Below, piece after piece: positions 1 to 5,669 of a DNA stretch of 11,125 bases. A program made the translations under genes and the position numbers. The stretch lies in NCBI GenBank assembly GCA_022563275.1, contig JADFNR010000114.1:1-11125 (forward strand). The letters are read 5' to 3'. This stretch comes from Chloroflexota bacterium (GTDB taxonomy: Bacteria > Chloroflexota > Dehalococcoidia > UBA3495). The notes under the pieces are model-generated. The model searched no databases and was not told the DNA's origin. It was given only the letters and a program-made list of their open reading frames with translations. Within the stretch, counting starts at the first letter, position 1, and every line of letters starts with the position of its first letter.

Positions 1-1
1 C

Positions 2-103
2 GAGATCTGGTTTGTGCTCTGGCTCTACCGGCTGCGCTACGCTGGCGACGTTGAGCGGGGGTCATTGTTTTGGCCCACTGAAAACATGCTTTACCTTGGT
101 TAA
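2..103 (+). CDS. Possible 3' end of an unidentified gene (partial)
   Basis: An open frame runs from the left edge to a TAA at 101-103 and encodes about 33 residues. They are rich in aromatic residues and arginine (WFVLWLYRLRYAGDVERG is the core) and look more protein-like than the other two frames. No family is recognised. The start lies outside the window, so this may be the tail of a real gene or a chance open frame. Its stop codon falls inside an inverted repeat (84-109). It ends about 220 bp before a phased repeat and a terminator. Confidence 0.3.
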   Translation, partial: EIWFVLWLYRLRYAGDVERGSLFWPTENMLYLG

Positions 104-109
104 GCATGT
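84..109. repeat. Inverted repeat, 8-bp arms
   Basis: ACATGCTT at 84-91 is exactly complementary to AAGCATGT at 102-109, with a 10-base loop. It overlaps the stop codon of the partial frame at 2-103. No T-run follows on either strand, so it is not a convincing terminator. It could be a weak 3' end hairpin or an operator. Bases 110-320 to its right show nothing else I can support. Confidence 0.45.
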
Positions 110-323
110 CAGCAGTGGCCAATAGCTGTTCTAAATCTTCAGCTTTCTGGCTTACGACGGCTACAAGACCCAATCCACAGTCTCGTATTTCGATTTCTCT
201 GGCGGTGGGTCTCGCCATCGTTTCCCACTCTTTCGCCGCTGGCTGTCTTTCACTGCTGGGTCGTAGGACTAGAGATTTTTTACGCGATAATTTCGGGCGA
301 TTTCCACGGTGGGCTTACAAGTT

Positions 324-343
324 GGGGCCATTCGAGGGCCATT
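324..343 (+). repeat. Tandem repeat GGGGCCATT x2, 11-bp period (left copy)
   Basis: GGGGCCATT at 324-332 is followed by AGGGCCATT at 335-343, exactly 11 bp apart. The same pair recurs in more perfect form at 5318-5339, at a matching distance from a matching terminator and tRNA-Lys half. Tandem sites one helical turn apart beside a tRNA fragment resemble integrase arm-type sites. Alternatively the similarity may be that of a short coding sequence, since the same frame at both places reads as a GPFxGH-type peptide. Confidence 0.55.
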
Positions 344-354
344 ATCCGGAAACA

Positions 355-385
355 AAACGCCCGGATTCAAGCAATCCGGGCGTTT
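355..385. terminator. Palindromic terminator beside tRNA-Lys half
   Basis: CGCCCGGATT at 358-367 pairs perfectly with 373-382 across a 5-base loop. It is flanked by A on the left and T on the right (AAA 355-357, TTT 383-385), so it can act on either strand. On the minus strand it lies directly past the CCA end of the tRNA-Lys fragment, where a tRNA terminator belongs. A diverged copy with the same stem core stands at 5354-5384. Confidence 0.7.
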
Positions 386-399
386 CCATGCCTAAATAT

Positions 400-444
400 T
401 GGTGATCCGCCTCGGGGTCGAACCGAGAACCTACTGATTAAGAG
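400..444 (-). repeat. 3' half of tRNA-Lys(CTT), att-like site (copy 1)
   Basis: Read on the minus strand this begins with the anticodon loop CTCTTAA (anticodon CTT). It continues through the 3' anticodon stem, variable loop, a perfect T-arm (CTCGG/CCGAG around TTCGACC), the acceptor strand GCGGATC and an encoded CCA. The sequence to the right of 444 does not restore the 5' anticodon stem or a D-arm, so it is not a working tRNA. It matches the copies at 841-885 and 5397-5441 except for one base in the acceptor strand. A break at the anticodon loop is typical of tyrosine-recombinase crossover in tRNA genes. Confidence 0.8.
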
Positions 445-526
445 ACAGAAACTTTAGGTGACACCGGGTTTGTCTAATCGGTTTCCGTGAAAATGTTAGT
501 CATAGTGAACTACCCCAGAAAAAGTT

Positions 527-548
527 CGTGGACAAACCGTGGACATAC
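527..548 (+). repeat. Tandem repeat CGTGGACA x2, 11-bp period
   Basis: CGTGGACAAAC at 527-537 is immediately followed by CGTGGACATAC at 538-548, so 10 of 11 positions match. It lies between the tRNA-Lys half (400-444) and the tRNA-Sec-like half (628-697), about 80 bp beyond the CCA end of the latter. The phasing of one helical turn and the setting suggest a pair of arm-type protein binding sites. This is an inference from layout only. Confidence 0.5.
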
Positions 549-627
549 GGCCTAATTTCAAATGACCCCAGCATCTGTTACCAGAGCCGAAGTCTCTTAA
601 AAACCATTAATTCACGCCTATAAATGC

Positions 628-697
628 TGGCGGGAGTGCGAGGGAGTCGAACCCACCTACCCCCCTCGTCACGAGGCATAACGGATTTGAAGTCCGC
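628..697 (-). pseudogene. 3' half of selenocysteine tRNA (anticodon TCA), att-like
   Basis: On the minus strand an anticodon stem-loop with loop CTTCAAA (anticodon TCA, bases 688-690) is followed by an extra-arm hairpin (CCTCG/CGAGG). A T-arm with loop TTCGACT, an 8-base acceptor strand GCACTCCC, a G discriminator and an encoded CCA (628-630) complete it. The order, the long extra arm and the 8-base acceptor match bacterial tRNA-Sec. The T-stem has one T-T mismatch. Neither a D-arm nor a complementary acceptor strand GGGAGTGC appears upstream, so only the 3' half is present. selC is a known target of integrating elements, which fits a displaced att half. A decayed serine-type tRNA is a weaker alternative. 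Confidence 0.65.
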
Positions 698-724
698 GAG
701 TTCTGATTCCAGCAGCCCAGATTT

Positions 725-746
725 ATGTGCACAGAATGTGCACGTC
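725..746 (+). repeat. Tandem repeat ATGTGCAC x2, 11-bp period, also a dyad
   Basis: ATGTGCAC occurs at 725-732 and again at 736-743, exactly 11 bp apart. Because GTGCAC is self-complementary, the pair also forms a dyad with a 5-bp spacer. It starts 28 bp from the anticodon end of the tRNA-Sec-like half. The spacing equals that of the repeat pairs at 324, 527 and 5318, although the sequence differs. Confidence 0.5.
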
Positions 747-840
747 TGTTGCCTCTTAACGGGTGTTGGTGGGTGCTCTTAGATTCACTGAGCGAACGCG
801 ACAACATAGGACATCACGCCTAAGCACCCTTTTCAAACAA

Positions 841-885
841 CTCTTAATCAGTAGGTTCTCGGTTCGACCCCGAGGCGGGTCACCA
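841..885 (+). repeat. 3' half of tRNA-Lys(CTT), att-like site (copy 2, inverted)
   Basis: On the plus strand this runs from anticodon loop CTCTTAA to encoded CCA (883-885) and is identical in sequence to the 5397-5441 copy, but in opposite orientation. Bases before 841 do not rebuild the 5' anticodon stem. Unlike the other two copies, no terminator hairpin follows the CCA and the flank diverges at once. This looks like a different junction type, such as the element side rather than the original chromosomal side of an integration. Confidence 0.8.
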
Positions 886-1016
886 AAACTGCGCCCTGGC
901 GGAAGAATTTATTCGCATATCTAGACCGGCTTTCTCAAGCGTCCCTTGATAGGCTAAAATACCTCCATTCAGACTCGGACCAGCTAGAACCCATTCGGAA
1001 ATCCACGCGGGGATAG

Positions 1017-1022
1017 TATACT
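1017..1022 (+). promoter_or_regulatory. Weak candidate -10 (TATACT) for the LuxR/ATPase gene
   Basis: TATACT lies 33 bp before the ATG at 1056. The hexamer 17 bp upstream (TTCGGA, 994-999) matches the -35 consensus at only three positions. No clear Shine-Dalgarno sequence precedes the ATG, so the transcript may have a short leader. This is the best candidate I see in 886-1055, which otherwise holds nothing clear. Confidence 0.25.
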
Positions 1023-1055
1023 TTCTCAAATCGGTCCGATTCCGGTATTTGTTTC

Positions 1056-4037
1056 ATGCTCGAATCTCGATCAATTCGCAACGTCGGTCGGGTCTTCATA
1101 GGACGGCAGCCTGAGATGGCGCAGCTAGAGGCCGCTTGGTCAGAGGCCTTAAATGGGCTCGCGCAGATGGTCACGCTCGCAGGGGAGCCTGGAATCGGCA
1201 AGACCCGCACTGCACTGGAACTGACAACCTTCGCAGAGAGTCAGGGCGCCCAAGTCCTCTGGGGCCGGTGCTACGAGGAAGAGGGAGTGCCGCCTTACTG
1301 GCCCTGGGTCCAATCAATCCGCTCCCACGTCCAACGTAGTTCCGCCCAACAACTGACCGACGAGATGGGTCCCGGCGCCGCGATGATCGCTGAGATTGTT
1401 CCTGAGGTTCGCTTCAAGCTAGACAGCTTGGCCACACCTCTAACCATCGACCCGGAGCTGGCCCGCTTCCGGTTATTCGACTCCGTCGCCACATTCTTCA
1501 GGAATGCCGCCCGAAACCAGCCGTTAGTCCTGGTCTTGGACGATCTTCAATGGGCCGACCATTCTTCTCTTCAATTGCTCCAATTTTTAGTCCGCGAAAT
1601 GGCTCCTCCTCAGTCGACACGTTTACTGGTGGTGGGCTGTTATCGAGACCTGGAGCTATCTAGACAGCCATTTCTGTCGGAGACATTGGCGCAGTTATCG
1701 CGCTCCGCCGGCAGTGGTTTCCAGCGCGTCATCCTCAGGGGTTTGGACCTGGAGGATACTGCAACGTTCATCGAAACCAGCGCAGGCTTCAGCCCTGCTC
1801 CGGGGCTGGCGGAGGCGCTTTTCGCCCATACAGAGGGCAACCCATTCTTCATGACCGAAGCCATCAGACTACTTGCGGAACGTGGTGAATTAACCGCCAA
1901 CCACATAGGCACTATGGCAGGCTTGAAACTTCCAGATGGGGTCCGAGACGTAATTGGGCAACGCCTCAGCAGGCTTAGCACGAAATTCAGAGAGGTTTTG
2001 ACCACCGCTGCCTTGATCGGAAGGGGGTTCGACTTACGATTGCTCGGCGACCTGAACAACAATCTCACTCGAGACCAGCTACAGGATGTTTTGGAAGAGG
2101 CAGCCTCCTTTCATCTGATTGAGGTGGTAACCGGTCAGTTGGACCGATATCAGTTCACTCATTCCTTGATCCAAGAGACTTTGGCCGGCGAGCTGACAGC
2201 CAGCAACAAAGCGTTGTTACACGCCCGCATCTCCGAAGCTTTGGAAAAGCTGTACGGTGACAATCCCGAGGCCCATGCATCGGAACTGGCTTTCCATTTT
2301 GAAGGTGCCCAGACACTCTTGGGCAATGAAAAACTTGTGCGATATTCTCTGATGGCAGGTGAAAAGGCGATTGGCGCCTACGCCCACGAAGAAGCTTTGC
2401 CTCATTTTCTGCGAGCGGCGGCCGGCAAAGAAGGTCTTCCGATGGACTCCGAGACCGCATCGATTTTGTTCGGGCTAGGCCGCTCCCAATTGGCGACTCT
2501 TGGACAAAGCCAAGTGGTAGAAGCCATGGGCAATCTGGAGAAGGCCTTCGAATTCTACGCAAAAACAGGTGATGTGGAACGAGCCGCCGCGGTAGCCGAG
2601 CACCCGACACCAACCTTTGGGGTGCACCGCACTGGTGTGGGCGAACGCGTCACACGGGCGTTGGCTATGGTGGTTCCCGATTCCTTACCAGCAGGTCGTC
2701 TTCTGGCAATGCAAGGCAGAATCCTAGGCCAAGAGGCCGGGGATTACCAGTCCGCCACAGATGCATTTCGCCGCGCTTTGGTGATCTCGAAACAATTAGA
2801 TGACCCGGCATTGGAGCTGCGGTCGTTAGCCAACGCCTCGTTCGTCGATTTTTTTCATTGCCGATGGCGTGAATGCTTGGAGAAAGCCCCGCGGATCATT
2901 GAGTTGGCCAAAAAGGTGGATGACCCACATGGGGAGTTAATCACCCACCTGGCGGGCGCTTTTGTCGAACTATTTATGGGAAATCTCAGCGCCGCCCGGC
3001 AGCACGTCGCAGATGGGATGCCAATAGCGGAAAAGGTGCACGACCGTTTTTCGCAGTGTGGCATTCTGGTGAGGAGCGCATCGGCGTCTTCCGTTGAAGG
3101 GGACTGGCAATCTGCACGAAACGCGATTGACCGGGGCCTCGCCCTCTTGCCAAATGATCCGCGCCTCTTGAATGACCGGGCATTATTAGAATTCCAGGTG
3201 GGTAACTTCGATACAGGCGACGCCTACATGGCCAGATTCCTGGAAGCTATGCAAGGGATCGAGCCTGGGCCTTCAATCGAATTTGCCTTGATTGCCGCAT
3301 CATTGCCGTTGATCAGCCGAATCAAAGGTGAGCCATATCACCTTGACATTGCTGCGGACGCCGCCGATGCCGTCCTTTCGTCCAGCGGCGTCCAATTCCT
3401 GTTGAAAGGTATCGTCCGCTCCGGCCTGGCGCTTCGGGCTGTGGATGAGGGCAACGTGGCACTGGCGACAAAATCGTATATGGGAATCAAACCCCTTCAA
3501 GGCGGTCTCATAGGCGGGGGAAATCTGACCTCGGCAGATTACGTCCTTGGTCTGCTATCCAACACCATGGGCGATTCGGACCTGGCGGTCACCCATTTCG
3601 AAGATGCCCTAGCGTTCTGCCGCAAAGCCGGTTACTGGCCGGAACTGGCCTGGTGTTGTTACGGTTACGCGGATTCGCTGATCTCCCGGAATAAGGCCGG
3701 GGACCGCAGCAAGGCCAGGTCTCTTTTAAACGAGTCCTTGGCCATCTCCAACGATCTTGGTATGAAGCCTTTGGCGAAACACGCGACCAGTCAACTCGAC
3801 CGGGTCCAGGCCTTGCCAGCCATATCCACACATCCCGCAGGTCTCTCTGAAAGAGAGGTCGAGATCCTCCGTCTATTGGCCGCAGGCCACAGCAATCGCG
3901 TGATGGCGGCAGAAATGGTCCTGAGCGTCCGAACCGTTGAGCGGCACATCGCTAATATCTACGGCAAAATCGACTCCCATAGCCGGGCCGAAGCCACCGC
4001 ATTCGCCTACACGAGCGGGCTTATTTCCTCCACTTAA
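1056..4037 (+). CDS. Large ATPase transcriptional regulator, MalT/LAL-like, C-terminal LuxR HTH
   Basis: A 993-residue protein with an N-terminal AAA-type ATPase. Walker A is GEPGIGKT (43-50), Walker B is LVLVLDDLQWAD (about 157-168), and the typical EGNPFF segment lies near 270. A long helical, TPR-like middle (about 400-900) comes next. The C-terminal LuxR/GerE helix-turn-helix (about 929-990) reads LSEREVEILRLLAAGHSN then TVERHIANIYGK. This is the usual build of signal-transduction ATPases in which ATP and ligand or partner binding through the middle region control DNA binding. No cyclase or receiver domain is present at the N terminus. ATG at 1056 is the first start after an in-frame stop at 1014-1016. 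The protein is cytoplasmic, with no signal peptide. Its inducer and targets cannot be read from sequence. Its nearest possible target is the secreted-protein gene 221 bp downstream. Confidence 0.92.
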   Translation: MLESRSIRNVGRVFIGRQPEMAQLEAAWSEALNGLAQMVTLAGEPGIGKTRTALELTTFAESQGAQVLWGRCYEEEGVPPYWPWVQSIRSHVQRSSAQQLTDEMGPGAAMIAEIVPEVRFKLDSLATPLTIDPELARFRLFDSVATFFRNAARNQPLVLVLDDLQWADHSSLQLLQFLVREMAPPQSTRLLVVGCYRDLELSRQPFLSETLAQLSRSAGSGFQRVILRGLDLEDTATFIETSAGFSPAPGLAEALFAHTEGNPFFMTEAIRLLAERGELTANHIGTMAGLKLPDGVRDVIGQRLSRLSTKFREVLTTAALIGRGFDLRLLGDLNNNLTRDQLQDVLEEAASFHLIEVVTGQLDRYQFTHSLIQETLAGELTASNKALLHARISEALEKLYGDNPEAHASELAFHFEGAQTLLGNEKLVRYSLMAGEKAIGAYAHEEALPHFLRAAAGKEGLPMDSETASILFGLGRSQLATLGQSQVVEAMGNLEKAFEFYAKTGDVERAAAVAEHPTPTFGVHRTGVGERVTRALAMVVPDSLPAGRLLAMQGRILGQEAGDYQSATDAFRRALVISKQLDDPALELRSLANASFVDFFHCRWRECLEKAPRIIELAKKVDDPHGELITHLAGAFVELFMGNLSAARQHVADGMPIAEKVHDRFSQCGILVRSASASSVEGDWQSARNAIDRGLALLPNDPRLLNDRALLEFQVGNFDTGDAYMARFLEAMQGIEPGPSIEFALIAASLPLISRIKGEPYHLDIAADAADAVLSSSGVQFLLKGIVRSGLALRAVDEGNVALATKSYMGIKPLQGGLIGGGNLTSADYVLGLLSNTMGDSDLAVTHFEDALAFCRKAGYWPELAWCCYGYADSLISRNKAGDRSKARSLLNESLAISNDLGMKPLAKHATSQLDRVQALPAISTHPAGLSEREVEILRLLAAGHSNRVMAAEMVLSVRTVERHIANIYGKIDSHSRAEATAFAYTSGLISST

Positions 4038-4042
4038 GCAGT

Positions 4043-4170
4043 GGGTAATGTCCGCCAAGTACGCCTAATCTCTCCCGCGTAATCTTCGTTTTGTCCCAGT
4101 TTATGTACCTGCGTAATTTGGGCTGAATTGGGTATTTCTCTGGATGGCGATGACTCGCCTTTTGCGTAAT
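4043..4170 (+). repeat. Spaced GCGTAAT-type heptamers in the intergenic gap
   Basis: The 221-bp gap between the regulator and the secreted-protein gene holds GGGTAAT at 4043-4049 and GCGTAAT at 4077-4083, 4111-4117 and 4164-4170. The start-to-start distances are 34, 34 and 53 bp. The second and fourth are further alike, both continuing as CTT and a T-rich stretch. They could be binding sites for an activator such as the LuxR protein just upstream. I see no clear -10/-35 and no strong terminator after 4037, so read-through from the regulator gene is also possible. Confidence 0.35.
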
Positions 4171-4243
4171 CTTGTTTTCCGCCAGATGATTCGCCGGATG
4201 CTATCCGTAACACCCGGCGGACGCCTGGCTAATCCCAATCCTT

Positions 4244-4250
4244 AGAGGAG
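4244..4250 (+). promoter_or_regulatory. Strong ribosome binding site
   Basis: AGAGGAG stands 8 bases before the ATG at 4259. It fixes that start and suggests efficient translation, in contrast to the regulator upstream, which has no obvious site. Confidence 0.8.
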
Positions 4251-4258
4251 AGAAAGTC

Positions 4259-5203
4259 ATGGCATTAGCAAAGAGGTCACCTTTAGTGGTCGTCCTGGCA
4301 CTGGGTTTAATCTTGATGGCGACATTCATCCTTTCGAATTCAGCAAGTGCGGGGAATGACCGAGTTTGCAGCGATGAGACCATCAGCTCTGGGACTTTCT
4401 CCAGGGTCATCGTCGAAGCCGGAAAGTCATGTAGGTTGGAAGGCGGGGTCGTCGTGGAGGGCGATGTGCTGGCCGATGGAGCGGGCAACGTGATTCTTTC
4501 CGGAATACGGGTAGAGGGGAATGTTGACATCAAGAACTCGTCGGGGACCCGTCTCGTGGTCATCAATTCTGAGATACTCGGGAACCTCAAACTGAACCAC
4601 AACACCGTCAGCCCGGGCCCCGGCGATCTAGCAATCATAAGAAACACGATCGGGGGGAACGTTGAAACAAAGTCGAATTCCGTTGCGGATACCCTTTTCG
4701 TGGGAGCCTGTCCAACTAACGGAAACGTCGTTGGTGGCAACGTTATAATTGAGAACAATACGGTGGATGATATCCAGCTTGCTTGTAACGATATAAGCGG
4801 TAACGCTGTCATCAAGCTGAATACAGCGAGCACTGACGTCAGGTCGCCCGGAAATTCAGTTGGCGGAAACTACACGGTGACTGATAACAGCGCCACAAGA
4901 AGGTTCGTCGTGGGGTCGTTCATTGCCGTAAGAGGCGCCGAGCTACCGGCCAACACCATCCAGGGCAATCTGGTAGTGAAGGGCAACGTCAACACGTTGG
5001 CCAGCGTCATCGTAGGTTCTGATCCAAGTCTAAATAGCGGAAATACCGTTTCTGGCGACCTCACCATAAAGAACAATACGGCGGCTGATGAGGTCTTCGT
5101 CAAAGCCAATGCGGTGGATGGCAACCTGAAATGCGCGGGCAATGACCCTGATCCCACGGTGGCTGACAACAACGTTGGCGGAAAGCTGGACTGCGGTCCC
5201 TAG
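4259..5203 (+). CDS. Secreted short-repeat protein, probable beta-helix-like fold
   Basis: A 314-residue protein of unknown function. Residues 1-31 are a clear signal peptide: KR near the N terminus, a hydrophobic stretch at about 8-26, then cleavage after SASA before GND. There is no lipobox and no C-terminal anchor, so it is probably released or held loosely at the surface. The mature part consists of about ten units with a core like (I/V)xGNxx(I/V)KxN. Examples are VEGNVDIKNS, VVGGNVIIENNT, ISGNAVIKLNT, IQGNLVVKGN and VSGDLTIKNNT, spaced roughly 20-40 residues apart. Such evenly alternating V/I, G and N repeats suggest a parallel beta-helix or solenoid. Six cysteines are present and could form disulfides. 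No catalytic motif is visible. The context is an island with a LuxR-type regulator. Adhesion, surface coating or polymer binding are guesses only. Confidence 0.85.
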   Translation: MALAKRSPLVVVLALGLILMATFILSNSASAGNDRVCSDETISSGTFSRVIVEAGKSCRLEGGVVVEGDVLADGAGNVILSGIRVEGNVDIKNSSGTRLVVINSEILGNLKLNHNTVSPGPGDLAIIRNTIGGNVETKSNSVADTLFVGACPTNGNVVGGNVIIENNTVDDIQLACNDISGNAVIKLNTASTDVRSPGNSVGGNYTVTDNSATRRFVVGSFIAVRGAELPANTIQGNLVVKGNVNTLASVIVGSDPSLNSGNTVSGDLTIKNNTAADEVFVKANAVDGNLKCAGNDPDPTVADNNVGGKLDCGP

Positions 5204-5282
5204 AACACCAGATCGACAGTGCACCCGAATCCAACCAAGCGCCGGACGGCACATGTTTTAAGATAATAGACAACCAACCCTC

Positions 5283-5343
5283 ATGGAACTCCCCCTAAAT
5301 CAGCGACAGGCAAAATATTGGGGGCCATTTGGGGGCCATTGCT
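5283..5343 (+). pseudogene. Short coding remnant ending KYWGPFGGHC, possibly an integrase tail
   Basis: Between an in-frame TAA (5259-5261) and a TAA at 5341-5343 a short frame ends in NQRQAKYWGPFGGHC. The matching frame near the left tRNA-Lys half reads YKLGPFEGHY at about 316-345. The two therefore look like relics of the same 3' coding end. Integrase genes often end close to their attachment site, so an integrase C-terminal tail is a reasonable guess. It is too short to assign. The underlying DNA is also the 11-bp-period repeat, which could alone explain the peptide similarity. Confidence 0.3.
5318..5339 (+). repeat. Tandem repeat TTGGGGGCCAT x2, 11-bp period (right copy)
   Basis: The 11-mer TTGGGGGCCAT is repeated head to tail without a mismatch at 5318-5328 and 5329-5339. 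It corresponds to the diverged pair at 324-343. In both places it lies about 57 bp beyond the CCA end of a tRNA-Lys half, with a terminator in between. Arm-type integrase sites are the best explanation I have. Confidence 0.6.
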
Positions 5344-5353
5344 AAGAAACAGA

Positions 5354-5384
5354 AAGCCCGGATTCGAGTAATCCGGGCTTTTTC
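5354..5384. terminator. Palindromic terminator after the secreted-protein gene / tRNA-Lys half
   Basis: AAGCCCGGATT (5354-5364) pairs with AATCCGGGCTT (5370-5380) over a 5-base loop, followed by further T on the plus strand and A-rich sequence on the other side. It can stop transcription coming from the gene ending at 5203, or serve as the tRNA-Lys terminator on the minus strand. It is a homologue of the hairpin at 355-385, with one stem pair and the loop changed. Confidence 0.75.
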
Positions 5385-5396
5385 GTGCTTAAATTT

Positions 5397-5447
5397 TGGT
5401 GACCCGCCTCGGGGTCGAACCGAGAACCTACTGATTAAGAGTCAGTT
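5397..5447 (-). repeat. 3' half of tRNA-Lys(CTT) with full anticodon stem (copy 3)
   Basis: On the minus strand the complete anticodon stem-loop ACTGA-CTCTTAA-TCAGT is present, then variable loop, perfect T-arm, acceptor strand GCGGGTC and encoded CCA (5397-5399). The bases beyond 5447 (AT-rich, with two GTATTTTGC copies) do not form a D-arm or a 5' acceptor strand. This is still only a 3' half, although it keeps slightly more tRNA than the copies at 400 and 841. It is a direct repeat of copy 1 and an inverted repeat of copy 2. Confidence 0.8.
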
Positions 5448-5494
5448 GGTATTTTGCGGTCGTCGTTTGACTCTCGTATTTTGCCTGCAAAACA

Positions 5495-5518
5495 TTACGA
5501 ATAACGTCGTATTCGTAA
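5495..5518. repeat. Perfect inverted repeat just past tRNA-Pro
   Basis: TTACGAATA (5495-5503) pairs exactly with TATTCGTAA (5510-5518) over a 6-base loop. On the minus strand it begins 6 bases after the CCA end of tRNA-Pro. There it may act as a terminator, although the following TGTTTTGC is a poor U-tract. An operator or recombination site is the alternative. Confidence 0.5.
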
Positions 5519-5523
5519 GAATT

Positions 5524-5598
5524 TGGTCGGGGTGAGAGGATTTGAACCTCCGGCCTCTGCGTCCCGAACGCAGCGCGCTACCCCTGCGCTACACCCCG
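5524..5598 (-). tRNA. tRNA-Pro (anticodon CGG)
   Basis: A complete tRNA on the minus strand. The acceptor stem is CGGGGTG/CACCCCG, with a D-arm containing AGCGCAGGGGTAGCGC. The anticodon stem CTGCG/CGCAG surrounds loop TTCGGGA (anticodon CGG, reading CCG). The T-arm has loop TTCAAAT, the discriminator is A and CCA is encoded (5524-5526). All stems pair well, so it should be functional. It marks the chromosomal side of the junction with the island that ends near 5447. Confidence 0.95.
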
Positions 5599-5669
5599 AC
5601 AATGCCTGCCGCTTTCTCGCTCCAGGTGCGTCGCGGCGCTGGAAGCAGGCTCCGGGCAGGCCTGCAGGT

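Larger units (their letters stand above)
445..5447. mobile_element. Putative remnant genomic island at tRNA-Lys sites
   Basis: The segment is bracketed by direct repeats of a tRNA-Lys(CTT) 3' half (400-444 and 5397-5447, both minus). It contains an inverted third half at 841 and a tRNA-Sec half at 628. Base composition is lower in GC than mfd and proB on the right. Cargo is a large ATPase/LuxR regulator and a secreted repeat protein. No integrase, transposase or conjugation gene is complete in the window. The boundaries are therefore inferred from repeats alone, and the element may be decayed, non-autonomous, or several nested insertions. Confidence 0.45.

Noticed and set aside
18..55. tRNA D-arm-like string on the minus strand (GCGCAGCCGGTAGAGC)
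   Set aside because: No anticodon stem follows, the D-stem has a mismatch and no T-arm is visible before the window edge. The plus-strand frame through it looks like protein.
106..405. Plus-strand open frame of 99 codons
   Set aside because: It has no ribosome binding site, runs through the phased repeat and terminator into a tRNA fragment, and resembles no protein family. At most its end shares the peptide relic discussed above.
607..807. Minus-strand open frame of 66 codons
   Set aside because: It lies across the tRNA-Sec-like half and the 725-746 repeat, so it is an accidental frame in RNA-gene sequence.
445..840. CRISPR array suggested by several short repeats
   Set aside because: The repeats are only 8-11 bp, come in pairs with an 11-bp period, and there are no uniform spacers or cas genes.
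4201..4833. Minus-strand open frame of 210 codons opposite the secreted repeat protein
   Set aside because: The plus strand has a signal peptide, strong ribosome binding site and regular repeats. The opposite frame is its shadow, open because of the repetitive codons.
5329..5535. Plus-strand open frame of 68 codons
   Set aside because: It spans the terminator, tRNA-Lys half and part of tRNA-Pro; tRNA-derived frames like this are common artefacts.
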